DNA from: Paenibacillus sp. L3-i20
GTDB lineage: Bacteria > Bacillota > Bacilli > Paenibacillales > Paenibacillaceae
Direction of reading: 5' to 3'
Length of the DNA: 64,000 nt
NCBI RefSeq assembly: GCF_022180385.2
Contig: NZ_BQME02000002.1
Span: 744,001 to 808,000, forward strand
Below are positions 54,428 through 63,230 of this stretch, in pieces; the stretch's first letter is position 1, and every line of letters begins with the position of its first letter. The notes below the pieces were generated by a model. It made no database searches. It had not been told where the DNA came from and saw only the letters and a list, made by a program, of their open reading frames with translations. The position numbers and the translations under genes were made by a program.

Positions 54428-55123
54428 CTATTTAATAAGTACAAGCTGTTCTCCAGGCTGGAGAGCGAAACCTTCGATATCTTGCTCCTTCAACTGTTCG
54501 GTAAAGGCTGCAGCATCTTGCATAATACCCGGGAATGTACTGTGATGAACGGGGATCACATTTTTAGCTTGCAACCACTTTGCTGCAATCAAAGCATCAT
54601 TAGGTCCCATTGTGTAAAAATCCCCGATCGGTAGTATAGCATAATCAATATCGTGGAGCTCGCCGAACATTTTCATATCTCCAAACAAAGAGGTGTCGCC
54701 GGCATGATAAAGCGTAATTCCATTCCAATCTATAATAAATCCGCCAGGCATACCTGCATAAATAATACTTTGGGATTCGTCCGATATGATAGAGGAGCTG
54801 TGGAAGGCGTGAACAAGCTTTGCTTTCGCAAATCCTAAGTCCACAGCACCACCAATGTTCATTCCGATCGTCTTCAGACCCTTCCAAGAGTAATAGGTAG
54901 CGAGCTCAAAATTGGCGACAATAGTTGCATCGTTAGCTCTAGCAATTGCTTCTGCATCAGCAGTGTGATCTGCGTGTCCGTGTGTAAGCAAAATGTATTG
55001 GACTTTAATGTCCTCTGGCTTAGTTTTGACAACTGGATTGCCGCTCAAGAATGGATCGATGATCATTGAGTGTTCGCCATTGGAGATCTGGATGCAAGAG
55101 TGTCCGTGAAAAACAAGATTCAT
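54428..55123 (-). CDS. UPF0173-family metal-dependent hydrolase (metallo-beta-lactamase fold)
   Basis: The 231-residue protein is complete and shows the beta-lactamase-fold signatures HSCIQI near the N-terminus, LTHGHADHTADAEAIA (the H-x-H-x-D-H metal site), VIPVHHSTFPGI and the HAGDTSLFGDM motif. It matches the UPF0173/YtkL family, a widely conserved hydrolase of unknown natural substrate. AAGGAGGAG stands several bases upstream of the ATG. It is monocistronic. Confidence 0.9.
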   Translation of the reverse strand: MNLVFHGHSCIQISNGEHSMIIDPFLSGNPVVKTKPEDIKVQYILLTHGHADHTADAEAIARANDATIVANFELATYYSWKGLKTIGMNIGGAVDLGFAKAKLVHAFHSSSIISDESQSIIYAGMPGGFIIDWNGITLYHAGDTSLFGDMKMFGELHDIDYAILPIGDFYTMGPNDALIAAKWLQAKNVIPVHHSTFPGIMQDAAAFTEQLKEQDIEGFALQPGEQLVLIK

Positions 55124-55532
55124 TTTTTCTCCTCCTTATACTGTTTTTTATTCGTTTGAAGACAATGTGAGTATATTTATCATTTCTCTTGTTGTCAAAT
55201 TGATGAAGTAATGAATTTTGAAGAAAACTAATGAAGTAGTACAAATCCACACAAAGTAGAACTATAAGGAGAAGTTAATCAAGGACGTTTTATAACGAAT
55301 GATGACAGAAACGTAAATACACGAGTGCGAGGTTAATGTTGCCCGTTAATGTGAGCGAATGTTGTTATTCATCTCGTCGGCTCTTTAAGGGCATATTATT
55401 TGACATAGGGGGCAATTGTTTTTATTGGAACTAGCGTAATGTCAAAACATGACTACAAATGAACGTAAGAAAGCGATAAAATAACTCAATCTCTTTGTTT
55501 CAAAATTATTAAGGCATAAAGGAGTTAAACAT
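55124..55532. other. Intergenic region between the hydrolase and the methyltransferase
   Basis: The roughly 410 bp shows no supported gene. The only clear element is the ribosome binding site AAAGGAG of the next gene. Some stretches look like decayed coding sequence but none can be assigned. Confidence 0.4.
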
Positions 55533-56162
55533 ATGACGGAATTCTGGGAATTAAGTTTTATAGAAAAGCAAACGATGTGGGGATTTGAGCCTACTGAGTC
55601 AGCAATCATGACTAAGGATTTTTTCGTAGAAAAAGATGTTACGGACATTTTGGTACCGGGTATTGGTTATGGCAGAAATGCAAAGGTTTTTATTGACAGT
55701 GGAATACATGTAACCGGAATTGAGATTTCAAAAACAGCGATTGATTTGGCGAGGAAAAACGGGCTTAATACGACTATTTTTCATGGTTCAGTAACTGACA
55801 TGCCATTTGATAACAAGCTGTATGACGGGATATTTTGTTATGCACTTATTCACTTATTGAATGAAGATGAGAGAGAGAAGTTTATTAAAGATTGTTATCG
55901 TCAGCTAAAGCCAAACGGATATATGATTTTTACAACTGTTTCAAAAAAAGCGCCAATGTTTGGACAGGGCAAACAATTGGATACAGACTATTTCGAGATA
56001 ATGGAAGGCGTAAAAATGTATTTTTATGATTCTGATTCCATAAAACGAGATTTTGAAAAATATGGATTGGTTGAGCTTTCGGAAATTGATGAACAAAATA
56101 AAAATATGAAAAACAAACCTTCAATACATTTTCTGATTGTAAAATGTAAGAAAAAAGCATAG
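55533..56162 (+). CDS. Class I SAM-dependent methyltransferase (TehB/TPMT-like)
   Basis: This methyltransferase has 209 residues and an intact fold. Motif I is VTDILVPGIGYGRNAKVF with the acidic strand end GIEISKTAID, and the later motifs are GSVTDMPFDNKLYDGIFCYAL and LKPNGYMIFTTVSKK. The order matches methyltransferases of the tellurite-resistance/thiopurine-like group, often acting on small molecules. Substrate unknown. ATG 55533 with AAAGGAG upstream is clear. Unlike the relic at 51743 it is complete. A terminator follows. Confidence 0.85.
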   Translation: MTEFWELSFIEKQTMWGFEPTESAIMTKDFFVEKDVTDILVPGIGYGRNAKVFIDSGIHVTGIEISKTAIDLARKNGLNTTIFHGSVTDMPFDNKLYDGIFCYALIHLLNEDEREKFIKDCYRQLKPNGYMIFTTVSKKAPMFGQGKQLDTDYFEIMEGVKMYFYDSDSIKRDFEKYGLVELSEIDEQNKNMKNKPSIHFLIVKCKKKA

Positions 56163-56237
56163 AGATACTCGAATATTTCAATACTACTATTATGTAATTC
56201 AAGTATAAACAAAAGTAATTCTAGAACGAGCAAACAA

Positions 56238-56276
56238 AAAAAGATCGGGCTAGTTCATATGCCTGATCTTTTTTTG
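56238..56276 (+). terminator. Terminator after the methyltransferase
   Basis: AAAAGATCGGGC pairs with GCCTGATCTTTT (one G-T pair), followed by TTTTTTT. Confidence 0.8.
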
Positions 56277-56321
56277 GATCGTCCTTTTGTTTACAATTTT
56301 ATGTGGATTTTAAAAATGTTG

Positions 56322-56373
56322 TTGACAAGACACCAAATGGTGACCTAAAATTTAAATGTCACCAAATGGTGTC
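56322..56373 (+). promoter_or_regulatory. Promoter with twin operators identical in layout to that at 9314
   Basis: TTGACA (56322-56327) and TAAAAT (56346-56351) are 18 bp apart. Operators GACACCAAATGGTGAC (56329-56344) and GTCACCAAATGGTGTC (56358-56373) have centres 29 bp apart, exactly as at 9321-9365. No arsR gene adjoins, so control in trans by the ArsR protein at 9474-9803 is likely. Confidence 0.75.
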
Positions 56374-56605
56374 CAATCATGGGTTGGTCGTGTTTAAGAA
56401 ATTGAGACTCGGATAAGTTTCACATAAAGCATGAGGATAGGACTGTAGTTTTTATCTATGACAAGCAAAGCGACATCTAAAGATATTACCGATGGTTTTA
56501 GTTTTTTATAGGGAGAAACTGCGCTCTTTAGAAGAAATGAAAATAGCAAATGTGAGCTGTTTCAGTTGAGTACAGCTTGCAATCTTAAAACAGGGAGATG
56601 GGGAA
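56374..56605. other. Long leader of the oxidoreductase gene
   Basis: The 230 bp between the operator pair and the start codon is long for a simple leader. I found no full gene in it. It could have held an arsR-like gene that has been lost. A possible internal promoter was not identified. Confidence 0.35.
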
Positions 56606-57313
56606 ATGAGTTTTTTTCAAGATATGTTTTCAATATTCAAAAAGAGAGAGCTGTTATTTTTAGAAAGCCACAAAGAATCAGAAGATGTATATTCTTTTCT
56701 ATTTGAAAAAGAAAAAGATTTAAACTGGAAAGCAGGGCAATATGGATTGTTTAGCATTACACATAAGACTATAAAAAATGCTACAAAGCCATTCAGTGTG
56801 GCATCTGCTCCTACAGAAAATATTGTAAAAATAACGACACGAATCAGTGATGATCCCAGTGATTTTAAGAAAGCATTATTAGAATTAAAACAAGGTATGA
56901 AAGTTAAGATGAGTGGGCCTGTGGGTTCTTTTAATCTGGAAGATAACAGCCCTTCCCTTCTAATTGCAGGTGGAATTGGCATAACACCGTTTCGGTCAAT
57001 TCTAAAACAATTAGAGGCAGATGGAGCAGGAGAGCAGAAACAAATAAAACTACTCTATTTGGATGCCAAAAAGTCTTATCTCTACAAAGATGAACTTGAA
57101 GTAATAGCTAAAAACACTTCAACAAGTGTAACTTATCTAGATTCAAGAGATGATTTACAAGGGGAAATTGATAAGTTTAACGCATTATATAAAAACAACG
57201 GAAAATATTTTATTGCAGGACCAAAGTCATTGGTAGATTCTGTTTCTAGCTATTTACAGAGTAATAATGTTTCAAAACGGAATATTAAAAAAGATGCCTT
57301 TTATGGGTATTAG
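56606..57313 (+). CDS. Flavodoxin/ferredoxin reductase-like FAD/NAD(P)-binding protein
   Basis: The 235-residue protein is of the ferredoxin-NADP reductase superfamily. The FAD-binding beta barrel carries KPFSVASAPTEN (RxYS-like region: the usual Arg is Lys here). The nucleotide part shows SLLIAGGIGITPFRSILKQL and a C-terminal KRNIKKDAFYGY. No iron-sulfur Cys motif is present, so it is an electron-transfer partner reductase rather than a fused enzyme. AGGGAGATGGGGA lies before ATG 56606. Control by the operator pair at 56329-56373 ties it to the ArsR regulator of the SRPBCC operon. Confidence 0.8.
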   Translation: MSFFQDMFSIFKKRELLFLESHKESEDVYSFLFEKEKDLNWKAGQYGLFSITHKTIKNATKPFSVASAPTENIVKITTRISDDPSDFKKALLELKQGMKVKMSGPVGSFNLEDNSPSLLIAGGIGITPFRSILKQLEADGAGEQKQIKLLYLDAKKSYLYKDELEVIAKNTSTSVTYLDSRDDLQGEIDKFNALYKNNGKYFIAGPKSLVDSVSSYLQSNNVSKRNIKKDAFYGY

Positions 57314-57349
57314 TTAAGAATGAATGCTGTCAAAAAGGACGAATTGTAA

Positions 57350-57392
57350 TAATAGGTAGGTCAACCAGAGGTTACTGGTTGGCCTATTTTTA
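57350..57392 (+). terminator. Terminator after the reductase gene
   Basis: AATAGG...CAACCAG pairs with CTGGTTG...CCTATT (with a small bulge), followed by TTTTTA. Confidence 0.65.
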
Positions 57393-57466
57393 TTTTTAGC
57401 CATCGAACGAATTAGGTTTTCTAAACTTTCTAAGGCATAAAGTTCTGACAAAGTAATATAGTTGAA

Positions 57467-57503
57467 ACACTACCTTGACAGTCACAGTAGTGTGTCGTAT
57501 TAT
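57467..57503 (+). promoter_or_regulatory. Promoter and PadR-type operator
   Basis: TTGACA (57475-57480) and TATTAT (57498-57503) are 17 bp apart. The inverted repeat ACACTAC (57467-57473) / GTAGTGT (57487-57493) covers the -35 region. PadR regulators bind such long-spaced palindromes at their own promoters. Confidence 0.7.
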
Positions 57504-57523
57504 ACAAATACGGAGGTGATTAT

Positions 57524-57853
57524 ATGAGCGAGAACAAAATTACATCTGACCTGCTGCGAGGACATACCGATACGATGATATTACGGCTCTTGTCTGAAGC
57601 TGACCGCTACGGCTATGAGATTGTCAAGTTGATTGCTGAGCGCTCGGGTGGTCAGTATGAATTAAAGGAAGCCACCATGTACTCCAGCGTTCGACGGCTA
57701 GAGGTGGATGGTGATATCGAGTGGTATTGGGGCGATGAAACTCAAGGCGGACGGCGTAAATATTTTAAAATTACCGAAAAAGGTAAGACGACTTACGACC
57801 GCAACAAAAGCAATTGGGAGTATGCAAAACTCGTGTTAGAAAATTTATTATAA
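57524..57853 (+). CDS. PadR-family transcriptional regulator
   Basis: A 109-residue winged-helix protein. It contains the PadR signatures DTMILRLLSEADRYGYEIVKLI and YELKEATMYSSVRRLEVDG, with a C-terminal helical dimerisation segment ending in WEYAKLVLENLL. The ATG follows GGAGGTGAT. It heads a four-gene operon encoding a HAAS/pentapeptide protein and an ABC transporter, and is expected to repress it through the operator overlapping its own promoter. Confidence 0.9.
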   Translation: MSENKITSDLLRGHTDTMILRLLSEADRYGYEIVKLIAERSGGQYELKEATMYSSVRRLEVDGDIEWYWGDETQGGRRKYFKITEKGKTTYDRNKSNWEYAKLVLENLL

Positions 57854-57867
57854 GGAGATTTGATGAG

Positions 57868-58734
57868 ATGAATCAGAAATTGACGGATTATCTAAACAGC
57901 GTGTTTACGCCATACGATGAGGTGAAGAGCGTCACCGAATTAAAGTCCGACTTACACTCCGATTTGCAGGAGCGATATAGTGAACTGAGAGCCGAAGGCA
58001 AAACTGATGAAGCAGCGTTCAAGCTGACCATTGACAGTATTGGCGACATAGAACAGACGATTTTGGAAGTGGCCAATCTCTCCCGATCGCTGGAGCGGCA
58101 AGTGCTTACAAACTTTAATGCAAGCAACCTGGCAATGAGCGACTTTGCAGGCGTTACTGCTCATAAAGGACAGTTTAAAGGCAGTACGCTGCGCGGTTCC
58201 GATTTTTCGGGGGCAGATTTGACAGGTAGTTCGTTTAAGGGCAGCGATGTCCGTGAAGCCAATTTTGACGGTGCAAATTTGACGGATTGTATCCTTTCAA
58301 CGCTTGATCTGGCAAATTCAAGTTTCAATAAGACAATCCTTCTACGAACCGATTTCAGCAAGTCGGGGCTGGAAGGAGCCAAATTCACAGGCACAAAAAT
58401 GACCGATGTATCGTTTACGATGACCGATCTTAGAAAAACCGTTTTTGAAGGTTGTTTATTTGATGGCGTTGACTTCCAAATTTCAGACCTTACAGGACAA
58501 TGTTTCGACGGGCAAACTTTTATTGGTGTTAAATTCGGAAAAGCGGGAATACAAGATGTTTCGTTCAGGGGAGCTACACTTAGAAGCGTATCCTTTCAGC
58601 CTCCGTTTACTTGGTCGAAGAAGTATTATCGCGCGATCAAAACGATCTGTTTTGATGGCGCAAAAATGGATAAACTTACCTTTGCTCTGCTCAAAGGGAT
58701 AGATGCTGATGTATCCAAAGTTACAGTCATTTAA
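57868..58734 (+). CDS. HAAS-like domain fused to a pentapeptide-repeat domain
   Basis: The 288-residue protein has two parts. Residues 1-85 are a helical domain of the permease-prefix/HAAS type (LNSVFTPYDEVKSVTELKSD, then GKTDEAAFKLTIDSIGDIEQT), common next to PadR genes. Residues 90-265 form a long pentapeptide-repeat right-handed beta-helix with the A(D/N)LXX/F pattern (GSDFSGADLTGSSFKGSDV and onward). ATG 57868 has AAGGAG 14 bases upstream; the longer frame from 57814 lies inside padR. Pentapeptide-repeat proteins often mimic DNA or shield gyrase; the role here is unknown. Confidence 0.8.
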   Translation: MNQKLTDYLNSVFTPYDEVKSVTELKSDLHSDLQERYSELRAEGKTDEAAFKLTIDSIGDIEQTILEVANLSRSLERQVLTNFNASNLAMSDFAGVTAHKGQFKGSTLRGSDFSGADLTGSSFKGSDVREANFDGANLTDCILSTLDLANSSFNKTILLRTDFSKSGLEGAKFTGTKMTDVSFTMTDLRKTVFEGCLFDGVDFQISDLTGQCFDGQTFIGVKFGKAGIQDVSFRGATLRSVSFQPPFTWSKKYYRAIKTICFDGAKMDKLTFALLKGIDADVSKVTVI

Positions 58735-58747
58735 GAGGGGGATTCAA

Positions 58748-59518
58748 ATGCAAACTGTGAAGACCAAGTCCATTCAAGTCATCGGACTACAAAAATCTTA
58801 CAAGCAACTTCAAGTTCTTAAGGGTGTAGATTTCGAAGTGGAGAAGGGCAGTATTTTCGCCCTACTCGGCTCCAACGGGGCAGGTAAAACAACGGTTGTC
58901 AAAATCCTCACCACGCTCCTCAAACAAGACAGTGGAACTGCCACTGTAAACGGATTCGATGTTGCATCCAAACCCGATCATGTGCGGCAAGCGATCAGTC
59001 TAACTGGGCAATTCGCCGCTGTAGACGAAATATTGACCGGGCGGGAAAATTTGATCATGATTGCCAAATTGCGATACCTCAATAACCCGCGTGAGGTTGC
59101 GGATAACATGCTTAAACGCTTCGACCTGACAGAGGCCGCTAACCGCAAGGCGTCCACTTATTCGGGTGGCATGCGCCGCAGACTTGACATCGCTCTGAGC
59201 CTTGTGGGAAATCCCGGGATCATTTTCCTCGACGAGCCGACTACTGGGCTTGACCCCGAGTCTCGCATCGAAGTTTGGAAAATCGTCAAGGAGCTTTCCG
59301 ATGGAGGTACGACTATATTCCTGACTACGCAGTATTTAGAGGAAGCTGAGCAACTTGCCGACCGAATTGCCATATTGCACGAGGGCAAAATTATTGCGAA
59401 CGGAACGCTTTCAGAGCTCAAAAAACTATTCCCGCCCGCTGAGGTGGAGTACGTTGAAAAACAGCCTTCATTAGAGGAAATCTTCCTCTCAATCGTCGGG
59501 AAAAAGGAGAGAAAATAA
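58748..59518 (+). CDS. ABC transporter ATP-binding protein (DrrA-like)
   Basis: The 256-residue ATPase has Walker A GSNGAGKTT, a Q-loop in SLTGQFAAVDEILTGRENL, the signature YSGGMRRRLD and Walker B IIFLDEPTTGLDPESR. The sequence pattern is that of daunorubicin-exporter DrrA. ATG 58748 follows AAGAGGGGG. One base after its stop comes the permease gene, so the two make one exporter. Confidence 0.88.
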   Translation: MQTVKTKSIQVIGLQKSYKQLQVLKGVDFEVEKGSIFALLGSNGAGKTTVVKILTTLLKQDSGTATVNGFDVASKPDHVRQAISLTGQFAAVDEILTGRENLIMIAKLRYLNNPREVADNMLKRFDLTEAANRKASTYSGGMRRRLDIALSLVGNPGIIFLDEPTTGLDPESRIEVWKIVKELSDGGTTIFLTTQYLEEAEQLADRIAILHEGKIIANGTLSELKKLFPPAEVEYVEKQPSLEEIFLSIVGKKERK

Positions 59519-60286
59519 ATGGAAGCGACAAAGAAACACTTTTTCAGTGATATGGGCGTTATGCTTGGACGGTCTATGCGCCATATTTCCCGTAGTATGG
59601 ACACCATCGTCACAGTCACTATCATGCCGATCGCCTTTATGTTGTTGTTCGTTTATGTATTCGGCGGTGCTATTGAAACTGGAACAGATAACTATGTGAA
59701 TTATTTATTACCCGGCATCCTACTGATTGCAATTGCAAGCGGAATTTCTTATACGTCTTACCGTCTGTTCCTTGATGTGCAACGGGGAATAATCGAGCGG
59801 TTTCACTCCATGCCGATTTCACGTTCCACCATATTGTGGGGGCATGCACTGACTTCACTCGTATCTAATGCTATATCAGTTGTCGTCATTATTTTAGTAG
59901 CGTTGATTATGGGCTTTCGTTCATCGGCGGGATTACTGCCATGGCTTGCAGTAGGCGGTATACTCATGCTGTTTACTCTAGCGTTAACTTGGGTCGCGGT
60001 AATTGCCGGACTGTCCGCAAAATCCGTGGATGGTGCAAGTGCCTTTTCCTACCCGATTATCTTCCTACCGTTTATTAGCTCGGCGTTTGTGCCGACCGAA
60101 ACTATGCCGTCTGTCGTTCGAGCTTTTGCCGAAAATCAGCCGGTAACCGCTATCGTGGAAGCCATTCGTGCGCTACTGTCAGGGCAACCAGTGGGCAATG
60201 ACATTTGGGTTGCTTTATCATGGTGCATCGGGATTTTGCTTGTAGCTTATTTCTTTGCGCTGAGGGTTTACAAGAAACGAGTGTGA
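59519..60286 (+). CDS. ABC-2 type transporter permease (DrrB-like)
   Basis: The 255-residue protein has six hydrophobic segments and the ABC-2 membrane signature near residues 60-110 (LLPGILLIAIASGISYTSYR, then the RFHSMPISRSTILWG loop). It starts immediately after the ATPase stop. It would export a drug-like substrate when PadR repression is lifted. A pseudogene of a P450 follows, so the original operon may have been larger. Confidence 0.85.
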   Translation: MEATKKHFFSDMGVMLGRSMRHISRSMDTIVTVTIMPIAFMLLFVYVFGGAIETGTDNYVNYLLPGILLIAIASGISYTSYRLFLDVQRGIIERFHSMPISRSTILWGHALTSLVSNAISVVVIILVALIMGFRSSAGLLPWLAVGGILMLFTLALTWVAVIAGLSAKSVDGASAFSYPIIFLPFISSAFVPTETMPSVVRAFAENQPVTAIVEAIRALLSGQPVGNDIWVALSWCIGILLVAYFFALRVYKKRV

Positions 60287-60323
60287 ACTTAAAACAATAA
60301 AAAGCCAAGGAAGGGGAAATCAC

Positions 60324-60792
60324 ATGCAAAAGATTACAACTGAAGATTTTAGTTCGTCAGAAAATATGAAGGATGTTGCTCGCTTTTATAAAAAACTTAC
60401 GGAACAACAAGAGCCGCGTTTCCGTTTAGACGATTATTATGGTATGGGGCCAGCCTGGCTTGCGATTCACCACGAGGATGTAACAGCTATTCTCAAAGAT
60501 CCTCGGTTAATTAGAGATGTGCGAAGACTACAGCCTACACAAGATCAACCGGATTTAGAAGATCGATTTGAGAAGTGGGAATACGAGAAATGAAAACAAT
60601 CATCTTGCCTTTGGTAAAGATATTCATCACTGCTTGGGTGCGCCACTTGCTAGATTGGAAGCAAAAGTTGCCTTTAGTACTTTGCTTAGACGATTTCCAG
60701 AATTAATATTGGCGAATGATCCAGATGAATTGGCTTATAACTGTAATGCTGTAGTACGTTACATCCCTAGTATCCCAATGAGCCTCATATAA
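60324..60792 (+). pseudogene. Cytochrome P450 gene with large internal deletion
   Basis: Two segments of a P450 survive. The N-terminal part (60324-60590) includes FSSSENMKDVARFYKKL and GPAWLAIHHEDVTAILKDPRL. The C-terminal part (60586-60792) contains the heme-ligand loop FGKDIHHCLGAPLARLEAK with its Cys. The central roughly 270-300 residues (I-helix, ExxR and most of the fold) are absent, and the parts are in different frames at WEYEK/NENNHLAF. Deletion near 60585 is the simplest cause. It cannot make an active enzyme. Confidence 0.8.
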
Positions 60793-61076
60793 GTAGTCAT
60801 CTAACAAATCGATTAACGCTCGAGCATATATTCCGCATTCGCCTGTTATGAGCAGGACTCCGATTTCTAATTCTCTTGGATCCCTTAGAACATTAATTGT
60901 TTACACCCGCCTCTTAATCTCGCTATGCTTCCCGCTAGGGCTATTAATGAAAAAAAAGTATTAAACACGATTAATTAAAGTAACTTAAATAGAGGATGGA
61001 AGTTCATTTTATGAGCCAATTTCCTCTTTTTTTGTTTAATAAAATTATTAGATAGCAAGAAAAGGAGGTATGAAAT
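60793..61076. other. Region after the P450 relic
   Basis: AT-rich with no supported gene. It contains a weak hairpin (AGAGG/CCTCT with T-tract, about 60992-61033). A roughly 30-codon open stretch on the minus strand around 60793-60893 looks like decayed coding sequence but cannot be named. Confidence 0.35.
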
Positions 61077-61214
61077 TTGAAGATTAATAGAATAGTTCAT
61101 GTGGGTGTAATCGTAAATGATCTCTCTGCTGCTAAAGAGTTTTTTCATTATTTTGGCCTTGAGTTGCAAGCGGAAAGGAGATTGGAAAAATTTAATTTTA
61201 ATGGAAGTGTGTAA
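61077..61214 (+). pseudogene. Truncated glyoxalase (VOC) gene start
   Basis: AAAGGAGG precedes TTG 61077. The 45 codons read as the first beta-alpha unit of a vicinal-oxygen-chelate protein (MKINRIVHVGVIVNDLSAAKEFF, then FGLELQAE) and then stop. Only about a third of a VOC domain remains. Confidence 0.6.
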
Positions 61215-61395
61215 TCAGACGGGAAATCATTTGAAATATGATAATGTGGGGTACATAACCCAAGCGAAGGCGCATGAGTGTACTCATTTTAGCTTAATGA
61301 GTAAAATTGCTATATAATTATTACAAGCAAAACATAGTAAACAAATATAACCTGGGCATACATTAAACAAAAACGGATAAATAAAGGAGCATATT

Positions 61396-61941
61396 ATGAC
61401 TGATCATACTAATCCTAAAGATTACCCAGTCTGGGCAAACGAGAAAGTTGAAATAATATCTCCAAGCTCTGAATGGATTGAAATAGGAATACAGGAATCC
61501 AAGCAATTAATTAATCTTCTTTCTCCACTTGGTATAATCGAAGTAGAGCATATTGGCAGTACTTCTGTTAGTGGTCTACCTGCTAAACCAATCATTGATC
61601 TAATGGCTAACTTGAGAACATTCGATGATATCGACAAAATAATTGAAGTACTATCTGACTATGACTGGCATTATGTTGCACCTGAATTGGATCTTAGGCC
61701 GTGGAGAAGATTTTTCGTTAAGGTCAAAAATGACAAAAGAATAGCCCATTTACATCTAATGTGTGAAGGTGAAGAACGTTGGAACCAGCAACGGTTATTT
61801 CGTGATAAATTAAAAAAAGATAAAAATCTGGTAGAGCAATATGCCACTTTAAAAATGGCCTTGTCACACCAATATAAAAATGATCGAGAAGCATATTCAG
61901 AAGCGAAAAAGAACTTTATTATAAACATTCTGAATTCATAA
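61396..61941 (+). CDS. GrpB-family (UPF0157) nucleotidyltransferase-like protein
   Basis: A complete 181-residue protein with the family order: IEVEHIGSTSVSGLPAKPIIDLM (the GS-x-S and x-D-x metal-type residues), then FFVKVKNDKRIAHLHLM and RDKLKKDKNLVEQYATLKM. GrpB proteins belong to the nucleotidyltransferase fold but their reaction is not established. AAAGGAGC precedes ATG 61396. No operon partner. Confidence 0.9.
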   Translation: MTDHTNPKDYPVWANEKVEIISPSSEWIEIGIQESKQLINLLSPLGIIEVEHIGSTSVSGLPAKPIIDLMANLRTFDDIDKIIEVLSDYDWHYVAPELDLRPWRRFFVKVKNDKRIAHLHLMCEGEERWNQQRLFRDKLKKDKNLVEQYATLKMALSHQYKNDREAYSEAKKNFIINILNS

Positions 61942-62024
61942 TTTGCAAACCATCTAGTGGGGGTCAAGTGATTACTTTTGAAACCGTTGGAAAGCAATGA
62001 ACAATGGAAAAGAAAGAGGTTTAT

Positions 62025-62198
62025 ATGAACAACTATCAATTAATTAGTGACTACAAGGACATTGAATCATTTAAAGAAAGCTTTAATGAATTGGATAAAT
62101 TAGTATTTGGTCTTGATTTCATACATCTATCACTCATTAGGATGACGAAGACATCTATTAAGCTAAAGTCAAAGATCAAGATGGAGTACGATAATTAA
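62025..62198 (+). pseudogene. Truncated GNAT acetyltransferase gene start
   Basis: ATG 62025 (after AAAGAGG) opens the N-terminus of an acetyltransferase of the Eis/AAC-like kind (NNYQLISDYKDIESFKESFNELDKLVFGLDF). The sequence then becomes unrelated and stops at TAA 62198. The continuation is missing. No acetyl-CoA motif is present. Confidence 0.55.
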
Positions 62199-62212
62199 AG
62201 GAGTGTTGCAGG

Positions 62213-62600
62213 TTGCAAAAATGGGCTTTCGTTATCTCGTTTTTTGTTATTGGCTTCATAATCTTGTGAATAAATTACGTTGATGAGAATACGAAAGCAC
62301 GAAACTTACAAAACTCTATTGATACAAAATTTAAGCATGAGCTAAGCATTGTTCGCGATAGTTTTAGCGTGGTGATGAATGACTATGCATATCGATCCGT
62401 TTTATCGAGTGTTTCCAATGTCGCCTCTATTTCAGACTTAACCTCTTATGAGGAACAGAATGATAACTTGGATATTAGTTTGTATAATTTATATTTCTCT
62501 TTGAGAGAAGATAAGTCAAAAGATAAAGTTCTATCTCGTGCAGTTGAATTAAGAGATACATTTACGGTACTGGTAACAATTACGGACGGGTTCGGAAATA
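62213..62600 (+). pseudogene. Single-span membrane protein gene with an in-frame stop
   Basis: After GGAG, TTG 62213 starts MQKWAFVISFFVIGFII, a membrane segment. In the same frame TGA 62267-62269 interrupts it, and coding continues (INYVDENTKARNLQNSIDTK and onwards) to about 62580. One nonsense change thus breaks an otherwise long frame. No family is recognised. The later part fuses into M23-like sequence. Confidence 0.6.
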
Positions 62601-62942
62601 CAGGCTCACGTTGGTCAATATATTACTATTGCTACATCAGGCTACACAGGAAACGTAGGATATCACTTGCATTTTGATGTTAACAATGTAAATGCTACGT
62701 ATCCTACAGACTCTCAGACTATTAATCCAATGCAATTCTATCCTAGTATTTCTGGTTTTTCACTCAAAGACTCTGTTTCCACACAATCACATGAAGATCA
62801 CGATCATAAACCCCATAGTAGCTTAGAATACTTTTATGTATATAACACCAAAGACGGTTATTTGTTGCAAAGAAAGATATCTTTATTTTATACATACGCA
62901 GAAATTGCTTTTTCTTTGATTAATAGCTATCAATACCTGTGA
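62577..62942 (+). pseudogene. 3' fragment of an M23 metallopeptidase gene
   Basis: The frame from 62577 (no start) contains a typical M23 core end: TGSEIQAHVGQYITIATSGY, TGNVGYHLHFDVNNVNATYP and INPMQFYP. It has the HLHF motif with the catalytic or metal His but lacks the first zinc-binding His and Asp. It continues to TGA 62940-62942. The upstream half has been lost or replaced by the previous relic. It is the second broken M23 gene in the window. Confidence 0.7.
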
Positions 62943-63034
62943 AATAATGACCATTACCTTAATCAACCGCACCTCTAAAATAGACATTAGAAAAAACCCC
63001 CGGATAATCTAAACAATTTCTGGGGGTATTTGAT

Positions 63035-63213
63035 GTGGCGAAAAAAGAAGCAACTGAACAAATGCCCGAATGGATCGTTCACAGTGATCAAGGGAGCTCG
63101 AAACGTCTCAAACCTGCCACGATATGATAACGGAGGTTGTCGTCCAAATCAGCATATCACGCCTAAGGAATTGCTATAAAAACGCCTCTATGGAGAGCTT
63201 CTTAATAAATTAG
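63035..63213 (+). pseudogene. Relic of an IS3-family transposase
   Basis: A frame at 63035 reads PEWIVHSDQGS, the DDE signature region of IS3/IS150 OrfB, and then breaks. Further on, in another frame, ISRLRNCYKNASMESF corresponds to the conserved RGNCYDNAxMESFF segment. Only about 60 codons remain, with shifts and deletions. No inverted repeats were found. Confidence 0.7.
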
Positions 63214-63230
63214 CAACCTATTTATGTGAT

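Noticed and set aside
60793..60893. Open minus-strand stretch reading like a protein segment
   Set aside because: Too short, no start and no known domain.
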